Source of the DNA: Hexactinellida sp. DTS-2022
Lineage: Eukaryota; Porifera; Hexactinellida
NCBI GenBank assembly: GCA_028753945.1
Contig: JAPNXP010000011.1
Location: 2,480,001-2,544,000 of the forward strand
Direction of reading: 5' to 3'
Length of the DNA: 64,000 nt
The position numbers were made by a program, and so were the translations under genes. Of this stretch, positions 42,582 through 52,799 are shown piece by piece. The notes beneath the pieces were generated by a model. The model did no database searches, had not been told where the DNA came from, and was given only the letters and a program-made list of their open reading frames with translations. Each line of letters opens with the position of its first letter. Within the stretch, counting starts at the first letter, position 1.

Positions 42582-45148
42582 TATTTTGGCCCAAAATTTA
42601 AATCAGTTTATATTTAACTAGAGAAAATTCTCTATCAAATGCACTTGGTTGCTAAGTGACGGAACGTGACGGAAAACTTTCCCAGCTGAACTATGGTCTC
42701 TGCCTACCAAAACCCCTTTCAATTAAGAAAATTGAATAAAATTAGAATTTTAGATTTCAATAGAAGTTCGAATGTTTCCATATATTTTATTATTTCTAAT
42801 GAAGAACAATGTTTTTATGATGTTTTATGCTAAAATCTATCAATCAGCACTTCAAGTTAGGAATTCATTCATGCTTTTAAAATTTCAGTAAGATAATTTA
42901 ATTCGGTTCGGATAAATTCAGGAGCTAGATATGTTCCACAATTGACAACTATGCTACTAAGAACGAGCTACAGTTCTTAATTAAGGGTATTTGCACCTGT
43001 GATAGTTTCACTCAGCATCTATCTACCTTCTTTAAATTGAATGTAATATCATATTATCCTGGAATATGATATACTTTTTTAAATATTTTTCCCAAGTTAA
43101 GATTTAATATAAACATTCATGGGTGAATAATAAAGGATTGTTACTAAACCAAAAATATAACTAATTAAAACAAAACATTTGATCGTCCAAAACTACTGTT
43201 TTGAGATTGCATACATCATTTTTGATTATGCGATTCGGTTTGCAGCTACCAATAACCTATAGGTCAATAATACTTCATTTGTGGCTAACTGCTACCAAAA
43301 TGTCTATTTCCCCTAATCTGCCCTTTTTGCCCACTGTGCGAGGCCCTAGGCCATGCATTTTTTTAGGGGGCCCCTAAGACTAAATACATATTAATGAAAA
43401 TAAATTTATTATTATTATTTTCTTAGATAAATGAATCATTACATATCCATCAAATCAACTATTTTCAAGCTTTTATTCTTCCTAAATCATCAATGATATC
43501 CGAGCGATGACTGCATGTCTAACTAGTTAAACATATATTACGTACTATACATAATACGTTGTCACTTCGAGACATAATTATCAAACATTCAGATCACATT
43601 ATTAATTGACGAAATGTCAAACCAGTCAAAGTTTCTATACGAAAACTATCATTTAATAATTTAGATGTATAAAATTAATCTAACTTCAATTACAAGGTAA
43701 TATTTTGTTTAGGAATAGGTTCTCAACATTAGTAGTCCGACAGTGTAGAACTTCAAAGAACACCACATATATTTAAAAGGGATAATACTTATTAAAAATA
43801 AGTGCTCATTGAAAAACGTATTTTAAACAACTTAGCGGGAGTGAACGATGAATAAATAAAGGATGTATGAAGTACAATCATATCAATGTTATAAAAACGT
43901 ATATTGAATTTGGTTGCCTTATAAATATTAGAAATTTGCATGCATCAATATCAATTTATAAATTAAAATTAGTAACACTATATCCGATAATCACGGACCC
44001 AATATAAATATTAGCATCCTTGCTTGACACGATGAGTCTATCTGCCCAATACATGACACAGTGGCTTATTGACAGGAAGTAGTGCAAAATTTCAATGTTC
44101 TCAAATCACACTAAACCATTTTTATCGTTTTAAGCATAAGCTAAAATGTAGGAAAGATAAATTTCAGCTAAAAATTCGAAAGGGTTTAGGAGATATAATG
44201 CATCAAATCATGACACAACAGAATCATTTTATTTTTGAATTTTGTGGTTTCATAATCTTGCTTTAGATCATGCTCATATTCTCTGTAGGCTTCTTTCATT
44301 ATGACCTAATACTTTCAATACATATTATTGTACCTTAGATCATCCTAAAACAGTTGAGTTTCAAATATATCACGTCAACTCTAAGTGTAGTGAATCATTA
44401 CAAAATATGTTTCAACTAAAAGTCCGGACAGATATATACCTTTTTAGGAAGTGCCTAATTTTGTGGTGCCGTCAAGTGCCGTGTACCCAGACACGTTTTT
44501 ATCTTATAATGACCTAATAAACTTCTGTTTTAACCACTTTCTAACCCCGCGCAAACCCGCGCAAACCAAAATCTACTTGTCTATATACGGGGGCTTTTAA
44601 AATTCATATACCAAGATTTTAATTTTTCTTATCGAAATTTCATCTATTAGTAAACTACAATGAATAATTTAGAAGTATACGGGTTGCAGAATCTATACAG
44701 GTTGCTTTAATGGAATAGAAAACGCAAAGGTGATCAAATGCCAAAATTGGATCAAAAAAAATTGGTCGAATCGTTGATGTTAATAAAACTGGTTATTTAA
44801 CAGGCCTAGGATCTCGAATTACATTATCAAGTTAATTTATATCTACACCATGCATTTATTTAGAGTTGCACATAAATTAATTAGCTCTAGTTTATTTGAA
44901 AATACAAATTTGGCAAATATTTGTGGAAACTATGGGAGTCTAAAAAAATACTATGACGTCATAACTTAAAAATAAGAAGCCGTACTAATTTTCTGAGTCC
45001 ATAAATTGATTCACAGGTATCGATAACCTATTGGTAGATAATACATTTGATAGGTCTATCTGACCTGGAAATACCTACTTCCTGTGAATGGTCCAAATAA
45101 ACCACTGTGCATGAAAGCCTCATTTTTAATAATTTTTCAAAAATTCAC
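42582..45148. other. Gene-free interior of the hAT-like element
   Basis: AT-rich with short frames only. The strongest landmarks are GTGCGAGGCCCTAGGCCATG at 43337 and GGGGGCCCC at 43369. Confidence 0.4.
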
Positions 45149-45247
45149 CTATATGCCCGGAGCCGCAAAAAGCGCTGGGGGTCCCAAAGGAGAGGCCCTA
45201 GGTCATGGCCTACTTGGCCTATGCGGTAATCCGGCCTTGGAAGCGGC

Positions 45248-45848
45248 ATAACGTTATTGGTAAACACAACTGCTACAGGTGTGGCATAGGTGCTGCTGCC
45301 ACCGCCAAACTGTTCGGTACCATTAAAGTATATCGTACTTGTAACCATTAGATTATTTAGCAAGTAGCAACTCTTGCTACACTTCAATAAAGACTATAAA
45401 ATTTTATTAATATTATGTAATTTTTGTATTTCCTTTGTTGAGTAACTTAAGCGCGTATAAAGTAGAAAAAATTATGTCTGTTTCTAATAAATATGGTCAT
45501 GCCACTATGCCGCAGCAATAAATGTTGGCGTGCTACGGGCCTGAATTCCATATTCACGTAATTATACATTTGGGGTTATTTGATACGTATTATAGTCAAC
45601 GTAAAGACAGTTACTAGTGGATTGTTTACTCCACACAACATTTTTAATTCATTCAATTTTACCTTGAATATTCATTACACATTCAAGCGGCCATACAAAA
45701 CCAATTATATTTGAACAATGCTCAATGTATTGTCTCGGCTAAAGGTCCTTCAGCCAGATGTCTTTCGGCAAGTTGGGCGGCCACGTTATACTATTAAATA
45801 AATCCCTAATAGTAGTTAGTGAAGATTTGAACTAACAGTTACACTACA
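45248..45848. other. Gene-free stretch
   Basis: Flank of the hAT-like element; no gene recognised. Confidence 0.35.
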
Positions 45849-46190
45849 TCTATACTATTAAAACACAAGCCTGGGTGGGTATATATATATATATGTGTAT
45901 ATATTTGTTTGTATGTTCCGAGTTGATTGAAGAAAGTGGACGGTTTCCAAATCTGATTTTTGGCACCCGTCAACAAGTTGAGGTTTGCAATCAAAATTTC
46001 TCACACCTCGACAAGTTATGACATCATTGTCACATTTCGAGAACCCTGAAAATTCACTTAGTCGCACATAATTCCCGCCCTCTAAGAGATAGTAATCTGA
46101 AAAATTAATAGAACATGGACATTAATAAAGCGGACACGTTGGTCACACCTGATTGCCAATATGCTTACTCATTATCGCATGATGACGTAA
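45849..46190 (+). mobile_element. Helitron-like repeat, family B copy (plus)
   Basis: Starts TCTATACTATTAAAACACAA with a (TA)n/GTTTGTATGTTCC tract, then TGGCACCCGTCAACAAGTTG and CTCACACCTCGACAAGTTAT shared with the minus copy at 24.9-25.2 kb, and GATTGCCAATATGCTTACTC shared with the CTAG-ended piece at 28.4-28.67 kb. The 3' end of this copy was not found. Confidence 0.55.
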
Positions 46191-46539
46191 TCACAAAAAA
46201 TTCACATTGTTAAATTTGACATTTTAGGCCTATTAAGTTTTATAATTAAGCAGCGGTTCTCGTTTGGGTCCACGGACGAAAGAAGGGGTAGACAAGATCT
46301 CTAAATTTGTATTACGGACAACGGTCAAAAGCGAGTTTTACTTTGAAATGGTTATATATCATGGAATTATGTGGGAAGGGAAATTTAAAAAATTATTTCC
46401 CCAATGTCTTCAGAATGTCAATTGCGTGACGTCATTATTGATAATTAGCACTTTCAATAACGAAATTGACATTCTTTGATATTTGTATGTAATATATCTT
46501 GCACTTAAATACTTCAATAATATAAACTAACATTATAAG

Positions 46540-46622
46540 CACATATATCTCAGTGGTTAGCATATATGGCCATCTGATGATGGGTTCGAATCCCTAGTCT
46601 GCATATCTTTTTCTTTTCTTAT
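46540..46622 (+). repeat. tRNA-derived SINE-like sequence
   Basis: TATCTCAGTGGTTAG (46546-46560) fits a pol III A box, and GGTTCGAATCC (46583-46593) is an exact B box, 23 bases after it. The segment has tRNA length and a T-arm-like GGGTTCGAATCCC, but the acceptor stem is weak. It is followed by a T/C-rich tail (CTTTTTCTTTTCTT). More likely a tRNA-derived SINE head or tRNA pseudogene than a functional tRNA. Confidence 0.65.
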
Positions 46623-47277
46623 TGCATCATCAACTGATTATTTGGCTATATCATATTTCAAATCAATTTTAATATATATTTAGTATATACTTGCTGTATC
46701 CCAGCTAGCGTAGACATATTAGACATACTAGTATAACAATAATCACGACGTTATTCCAGGTTTATTTCCTGAAAAAGTTGTCCGAAAAGAAAGCGGACAC
46801 CAATAATATGGCAGCGTCTTGCTTATAATTCGATTAATTATTGCTAATTATATATTTAATTGATTAAGCGAACGGTAGTTTAACTGATGATCCCAGAACG
46901 GGATGAAACACCAACCTATTGAGGATATATTTGCCAAAATCTTAACAAAACTTCAAACGTAATTATATCAAAACATAGAAATTCTCATTTTTGAGAATAT
47001 TGATTAGAAATCTATCAATCCAATTAGCCTGAAATTTATAGGGAATATTAACATGTCATTTTCAATAATTCCAAGCATTTTCAATATCAACAAACACTTT
47101 CATCATATGCTCAGGACAGTGTAGGTGAGAAAAAGTACAAATTTGGTACCTTCTAGACATGTCACAAATGTCCTCGCTGTTGAGAAATTAGCAATCTAAT
47201 AGACCCTTACACAGCTTGCATTTTAATGCTAGTTTCTATGAATAGCCACAAGAGTTTTTGGATCTTGCGCTTATATA
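46623..47277. other. Gene-free stretch
   Basis: No gene or bounded repeat recognised; possibly the body of the SINE-like unit in its first part. Confidence 0.35.
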
Positions 47278-47841
47278 CACTGACCAGCCAAAAGTATTTG
47301 AACAATAGGGATTTTAATGCACACACAATATTCATCCGGTAACTAATTAACGGCTATCTAAACGACTCTGAAATGACTAAAAATAACTTACTATAGATAT
47401 ACATATGAAAAGATTGTGATTTCAATTAAATTTAGAAAATATTCACGAAGTGGCATAAGTGTTTCTGCCACGTGCCACTTGTGGCATAAGTGGCACAAAT
47501 GGAAATGTGGCTGTATCACAGTAGAAAAATATTCGGATTGATTTGAAATTATGCACTTAGAGTAATTTAACTATGTGGAATTCAAATCTGCTATCAGAAT
47601 TAATATATTAACATTGCATCTTAATGATCACAAATTGATTATTTAATTAGCTGATTATATATTTAAGGAGTTTAACGCCTCCATAAAAATGTAAATTCGA
47701 AAATTTTGCAGTTTTATATACTTTACATATCGTTTCATGTAAATAGCCATTTTGTAGAATATACTAATGTTATTATGCTGGTATAACCTCAAATGTCTGA
47801 ATACAAATTATTGGTGTTCAAATACTTTTGGCCGGTTAGTG
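47278..47841. mobile_element. Mariner/Tc1-type MITE, 564 bp, TA duplication
   Basis: CACTGACCAGCCAAAAGTAT at the left and its inverse ending CCGGTTAGTG at the right, both continuing into TTTGAACA. TA flanks both ends. The AT-rich interior has no transposase. A GTGGCATAAGTG / CCACTTGTGGCATAAG cluster lies at 47450-47500. Confidence 0.8.
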
Positions 47842-47843
47842 TA

Positions 47844-48416
47844 GTTTCGTAGGTAATATTTTGCAAATTTTCAATCTTTAGTATTACGTCAATATGTAGG
47901 TAACACTATGTTACACTATTGAATTGCATTCCTAAAATATATGCTAAGTTATTTTGAATTTAAATCATATATCCTTAGATGTTCTATTAAGTCAGTTAGA
48001 GATAGTTACTACTTAGAAAATGACTAAATAAAGAATTTTCTCGTATCGCTAATGTAAACTTCTTCCGAAGCATCCTTGCGGGCAATAAGAGGTGAGTCTT
48101 AAAATATTCAAAATATTAATCCAAAATTTAGATATATCATCACAAAAGTTAAGATAAATCTTATGGGGGCACATATTTCGCACCGGGTCGCAGCACAATA
48201 TCTAATTAGGATTCAAATTCGAGGATCTGGACCATTTCTACATACGGATGACTGGAGATAAGGTTGGAAATTGGAATCAAACAAACTCGATTAAAAATTA
48301 AATCATAAATATATACTGTGTAATAACTAACTTGAAAATATTTTCGCCAAATCCCCTCCCATCCCCCTAAATTGAACTTTCAAAATTAATATACATACGG
48401 GTAATACAGTAGAAGC
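47844..48416. other. Gene-free stretch
   Basis: AT-rich sequence without recognised features. Confidence 0.35.
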
Positions 48417-48549
48417 TCGTTAGTAATAACACGGTTAATACAGTGACTTCAAAGCCTTTTAAGTACAATGAAATTGGTTAATACGAATTCCGGATAAGGC
48501 AAACGAACGCATATTGACGGTCCCCTGGTGTTGTACTGAGGTTCTACTG
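48417..48549. mobile_element. Pogo-type MITE, 133 bp
   Basis: CAGTAGAAGCTCGTTAGTAA at the left; GAGGTTCTACTG at the right is the inverse of CAGTAGAACCTC. The interior keeps GGTTAATACGAATTCCGG-type words typical of CAGTRGAA MITEs. Confidence 0.65.
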
Positions 48550-49864
48550 TGTATTACTTACTTACTCGGCCAAAAGTATTTTAAAATACGAAATTTGTAC
48601 CACAAGTGGCTCATGACAAGAATACATATACCTCTTCAATTTTGATATCATGACCTGAAAACACTAGGTTTTCAAGTTTAGAACGACATCTAGTATGATC
48701 TTTCAACGAACTCGTATCAATGTACAATATAACTCGGTCAAGACGTACAACCCTGGGAAACAAGGAAAAGTACGTATTAACCGAGGCACGTCTTATCCGT
48801 ATGCATAATACATCAGTCGAAATACTGACTTGATATGAATACGATGTAGGGTATTTAAGTCCTTGACATAATTTATGGAAAGATTAAATTATTTTAGTTG
48901 TCACCTACTCACGTAAAAGAAATACTAACTGAGTTATGCTGATTGTTTTCTAGAGTATGACCAGGATTAAAATGATTTATATTTACTTGGGTATAAAAAT
49001 AGTACGTCATATCCAAGTACCTATTAAGCAAGTATGTCATTGCGAGACCTCTAAGAACAAAAACATCACAATAAATCATTCACCATCTCCAGGATATCTA
49101 TCTTGATGTTGGAATTCCAAAAATATTCCAACATGACCAAGGAAAGGAGTTTACTAGCAAGGTGCGTTATTTAACTATATTTCTAAGTTGTAGTGATTGT
49201 GAAATATACATCATATAATTTAGATATTCCAGGAATTCAGTCACAATCTCAATATTGATAATCGCAGTACCCGTGCCTATCACCCCAAGGCAAATGGTTT
49301 ATTTGAGGCACATAAAAGATTCTAAAAACGTAAGAATATTTTGATAAATCCGACCAGATATTTTGAATAGTGCAGTAATTTGCAGTAGTTAATTCTTGCA
49401 CCGGTAATATATAGGAAGTTGACTAAAATGGAACTTGAGACAGGCAAATATTGGTCTGTGCTTCTTAAATCTGCGCTTATTACCATGAACAGTACAAAAA
49501 AGAAATCACATGGATACACCCCGTTTAAGGTTATGTGGGGAAGGGAATCAGGATATGAGGATCTCCTGTTTGCTACGAATAATATAATTGCAAACCCTGA
49601 TGAAGATATTGCGCTGGAGGAGACAATCGATGCTGAATTCCAATCCTCAACTGAAAACATTGAGATAGATTGACTTGGTGATGAATTCCTTCTACCTGCT
49701 CAACAACCTCTCGAGGAAATTTCTTTGTTCGATGCGCATAGATAAATGTTAACGAGTCTGCAACAGACTCGATCCTGTTCGAGCATTTGTACAAAAACGG
49801 CAATATGACAAGAAAGTTAATACTACGAGGTAGGTCCGTCATTAGTATCATGTCAGTTAACCGG

Positions 49865-50565
49865 TTAAGAGCCTAAAATCGGGAAATACCATTTTCTGAT
49901 GCAATGACTGTCAAAAACTCCCAAATTGAAAGATTAGTGGTTTAAGGACGTTTCGAGTTATTTCTTTTGATGATAAGAATTATTTATCTTCTAAAGTGTC
50001 GTAACAGTACCCCTGAAATTCTTCTGCCTCAATTTACATTCAATTAATAGCTTAAAATCGAGAAATACCATTTTCTGATGCAATTACTGTTAGAAAACTC
50101 CAAAATTGATAAATTAGCGGTTAAGGGCGTTTCCAGTTGTTTATTTTGATGAAAAGAATTATTTATCGTCAAAAGTGTCCTAAAAGTACCCCTGAAATTG
50201 CACTTCCAATATTTACAATCATTTAAGAGCCTAAAATTCGGGAAATACCATTTTCTGATGCAATGACTGTCAAAAACTCCCAAATTGAAAGATTAGTGGT
50301 TTAAGGACGTTTCGAGTTGTTTCTTTTGATGATAAGAATTATCTATCTTCTAAAGCAGTGGTTCCCAACCTGGGGTCCATGGACCCCTTAGGGGTCCACG
50401 GATGGCTGTAAGGGGTCCACAGGATGTATTACGGTCAATGGGAGGGGGTCCACAGAATGACTATAGGGGGTCCACGGTTGAAAAAGGTTGGGAATCGCTG
50501 TTCTAAAGTGTCCTAACAGTACCCCTGAAATTCTTCTGCCTCAATTTACATTCGTTTAACCTATC
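49865..50565. repeat. Three-unit 178-bp tandem repeat in a Ginger intron
   Basis: GGGAAATACCATTTTCTGAT and CCCCTGAAATTCTTCTGCCT mark units starting near 49865, 50043 and 50221. Units 1 and 3 are more alike (GACGTTTCGAGTT) than either is to unit 2. Unit 3 is split by the hAT MITE at 50356-50500. Confidence 0.9.
50356..50500. mobile_element. hAT MITE, 145 bp, perfect 8-bp TSD
   Basis: CAGTGGTTCCCAACCTGGGG at the left and GGTTGGGAATCGCTG at the right, with several GGGGTCCAC words inside. TTCTAAAG flanks it exactly (50348-50355 and 50501-50508), and the empty site TTCTAAAGTGTC is present in unit 1 of the host tandem repeat. The ends are of the widespread CAGTGGTTCCCAA hAT type. Confidence 0.92.
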
Positions 50566-51379
50566 CAGCTTTGTTTAATGAATTGTAAATTGCGTTTTAG
50601 CGAGAGTGTGCTTCAATTTAGACTTTCAATAGCCAGAGGGGACAAGATTATGTATGCCAATATGCCTAAGTTAAAGAAATTACCAAAGCTAAAGAACAGC
50701 TCAAGTTTTTAGGTCCCCATATAGTGAAAAGAATCACTGAGAACCACGTTATTATTCCACATTATAACACTGGCAAAAAGAAAGAAAAAAACATCCCATT
50801 TCAGTTAGTTCGACCTTATTTCGAAAGGAATACCTCGAGCAGCTCCAAACGTAATAGGAAGAGAAAGGAGATAGATTTAATAATCAACAAAAGCTGTAAG
50901 AAGCAAAAACTGTTAGTACCCCATCGTTATTATTCCACTCAACTTTGTTAGTTTTATAGAAAAAGTTTGAATTCTCTCTTTAGGAGGAAGTTTTATTTGG
51001 ATTCTCGTCAGGATCTATAATGATGCATCTTAAAGACCTGAAAGTAAGTAGTAATTAATACACCTCAATTGTTTAGAAAAATTATTTGTGCACTAATTAG
51101 AATATTTGAAATACAAACATCCGATAATATATTAACAAAACTAATTATTTTGTCAGATCATCCTCTCAAGTCATATATCACAATTCTAAAGGGTGATATG
51201 TATGCCTTGATATCATGTTCATAACTTCCTTTACAAATATAATGCATTTCTCAGGTCTATCATTACTAGCTATTGAGATAAAGATATGTCAGCTAATAAT
51301 CAATGGCCTTTAAGTAATCCATAGTCCAGCAAAATCTACTCAGTAGTAAGGCCTTATATAACGAAGGTCACGCTTAAAG

Positions 51380-52642
51380 TCATATGCTTCTTTGGGATGT
51401 CTGTTTATTCTGTCTGACTTCAAATTCCGCAAGATTTTATTCTCAACCGATCCTTTCCCTTATGAAACTAAAACTATGACTCAGATGATATAATATTACA
51501 CTGATAGCATGTCATTTCCTGACAAATTCCATACAGTAACAGTAGACAATTGTAGCAATAAGAATATTCTCACTAATTGAATATCATGTTCTGCTCATTG
51601 TATAAACCTTATCGTCGGAGATATGTGAGCATCTAACAATTTACCAACAAATGAATCAGGGTTGTATCAACTCATTTTGAGTTGGCAAAACAACTAATTT
51701 TTTTGTCTACCAACTCATTCAAATTTCATTGACCAACTCATTCAACTCATTCATTTTGCTGTTACCAACTCATTCAACTCATTCAAGAAAATGAGTTGAT
51801 TCTGCCAACTCATTTTTTATTAAACTAATTGTAACTAACGTAAACTTAAATCTTCAGTTTACTAATACATTTACAGCTGCGTAGGTCGGCTCTCAAAAGT
51901 GGGCCGGCCAAATTTGGATCTCCCTACGGATTAATGTTACGACAAAGTGAAAGTAGTCTGGCTATGGTCGGAACTAGGATTGTATCAACTAATTTTGAGT
52001 TGGGAAAACAACTCATTTTTTGTCTACCAGCTCATTCAACTCATTCATTTTGCAGTTACCAACTCATTCAACTCATTCAAGAAAATGAGTTGATTCAGCC
52101 AACTCAAATTGAGTTGATACAACCCTGAAATGAATTCCATGAGATAATTAATCAAACATGTTAAAACCCTGCATGGTCAAGCGCACAGGTTTTAATACAA
52201 CCCTCACTAAGACGATCAAGCAAAGCTGTGTAGTACGGTGGAATTCTGTTCTCACAATGTTACAGAATGTCTCTTTTGTGTGGGAGGAGCTAACACTACA
52301 TTTATCCTCAAGTGGTAATTTGAAGTATCTGGAGCCTATAAGCAAAAGTCTACCCGATGAGGCCATAATTCTGTTGTTGCCATTCCGTGAAGCCACAGAC
52401 GAATTGGAAGTTGAACTTCATCCCACGATTCATAGAGTTATTTATTGGTTAACTCGAATTAAACGAAATTTAGAGCCCGCATCTACGTGCAAAGAAATCG
52501 ACAAGGTTAAAGAAGTTGGTCGGAAGAGTTTAATGAAGAAGTCGCTTGGTCGACTGCACGATATTCACTTTGCCGCTATTTTACTTCATCCTCGTGCAAA
52601 GATCCGTGCCCACCCAGACCTGAAAGTTCAGTTTCTCATATA
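51380..52642 (+). pseudogene. hAT transposase relic (ZBED-like)
   Basis: Before the nested MITE: DKFHTVTVDNCSNKN (a DxxxN box near the second catalytic Asp of hAT enzymes) and SCSAHCINLIVGDM (the CAHxLNLxV box). After it, a 161-codon open frame from 52158 reads VVRWNSVLTMLQNVSFVWEE (the TRWNS box), LLPFREATDELEVELHPTIH, and LHDIHFAAILLHPRAKIRA, the lead-in to the hAT dimerisation helix, where it stops. The catalytic N-terminal half and BED finger are not found. Confidence 0.8.
51657..52127. mobile_element. hAT MITE splitting the hAT relic, perfect TSD
   Basis: CAGGGTTGTATCAACTCATT at the left and its inverse ending GAGTTGATACAACCCTG at the right; AAATGAAT is exact on both sides (51649-51656, 52128-52135). 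The interior is built of CAACTCATTCAACTCATTC words and contains two direct copies of a 180-bp half separated by about 110 bp of other sequence (GTAGGTCGGCTCTCAAAAGT). Confidence 0.92.
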
Positions 52643-52799
52643 GCACCAATTACATATACGTATAACTTTAGTATAATTACAGAGAGATCTAAGTCCAACA
52701 CTATACATTATTGTATTTACATATTTGAGATAAGGCCATATAAAATAAATAACTTGTTTATCATCCCCGTCCGTCCCAATATTTACCCCCCGTCCGGAT

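Larger units (their letters stand above)
35579..45239. mobile_element. hAT-like composite element containing the Ginger transposon
   Basis: CAGGGCCGGATTAAG at the left and GGTAATCCGGCCTTG at the right are inverse ends. Flanking octamers GGAGCGGC (35571-35578) and GAAGCGGC (45240-45247) match at 7 of 8. Internal words CACTGTGCGAGGC (35595, 43335) and GGCCCTAGGYCATG (43346, 45196) recur, suggesting more than one related insertion or rearrangement. Removing the 6.56-kb Ginger leaves about 3.1 kb, in which no hAT transposase could be read. Confidence 0.55.
49017..51042 (+). pseudogene. Second Ginger transposase, degenerate
   Basis: Exons line up with exons 3-7 of the 36-kb Ginger and keep the same intron positions: about 49017-49160 (YVIARPLRTKTSQ, stop, HLQDIYLDVGIPKIFQHD, QGKEFTS with the second Asp), 49226-49328 (FSHNLNIDNRSTRAYHPKAN, GLFEAH with the Glu), 49413-49830 (KLTKMELETGKYWSVLLKSA ... 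YTPFKVMWGRESG), 50630-50930 (GDKIMYANMPKLKKLPK, GPHIVKRITENHVII, LVRPYFERN) and 50985-51042 (VLFGFSSGSIMMHLKDLK). Several stops and shifts. The H2C2 module and OTU exons are absent, and no TIR like the 36-kb element's is visible. About 40-50 percent similarity by eye, so a separate Ginger lineage. Confidence 0.8.

Noticed and set aside
44069..44266. 65-codon frame near a GTGGCTTATTGACAGG context
   Set aside because: No domain, biased composition of AT-rich non-coding DNA, no splice context.
46540..46622. Functional tRNA gene
   Set aside because: The acceptor stem does not pair convincingly and the 3' side runs into a T/C tail rather than a clean terminator.
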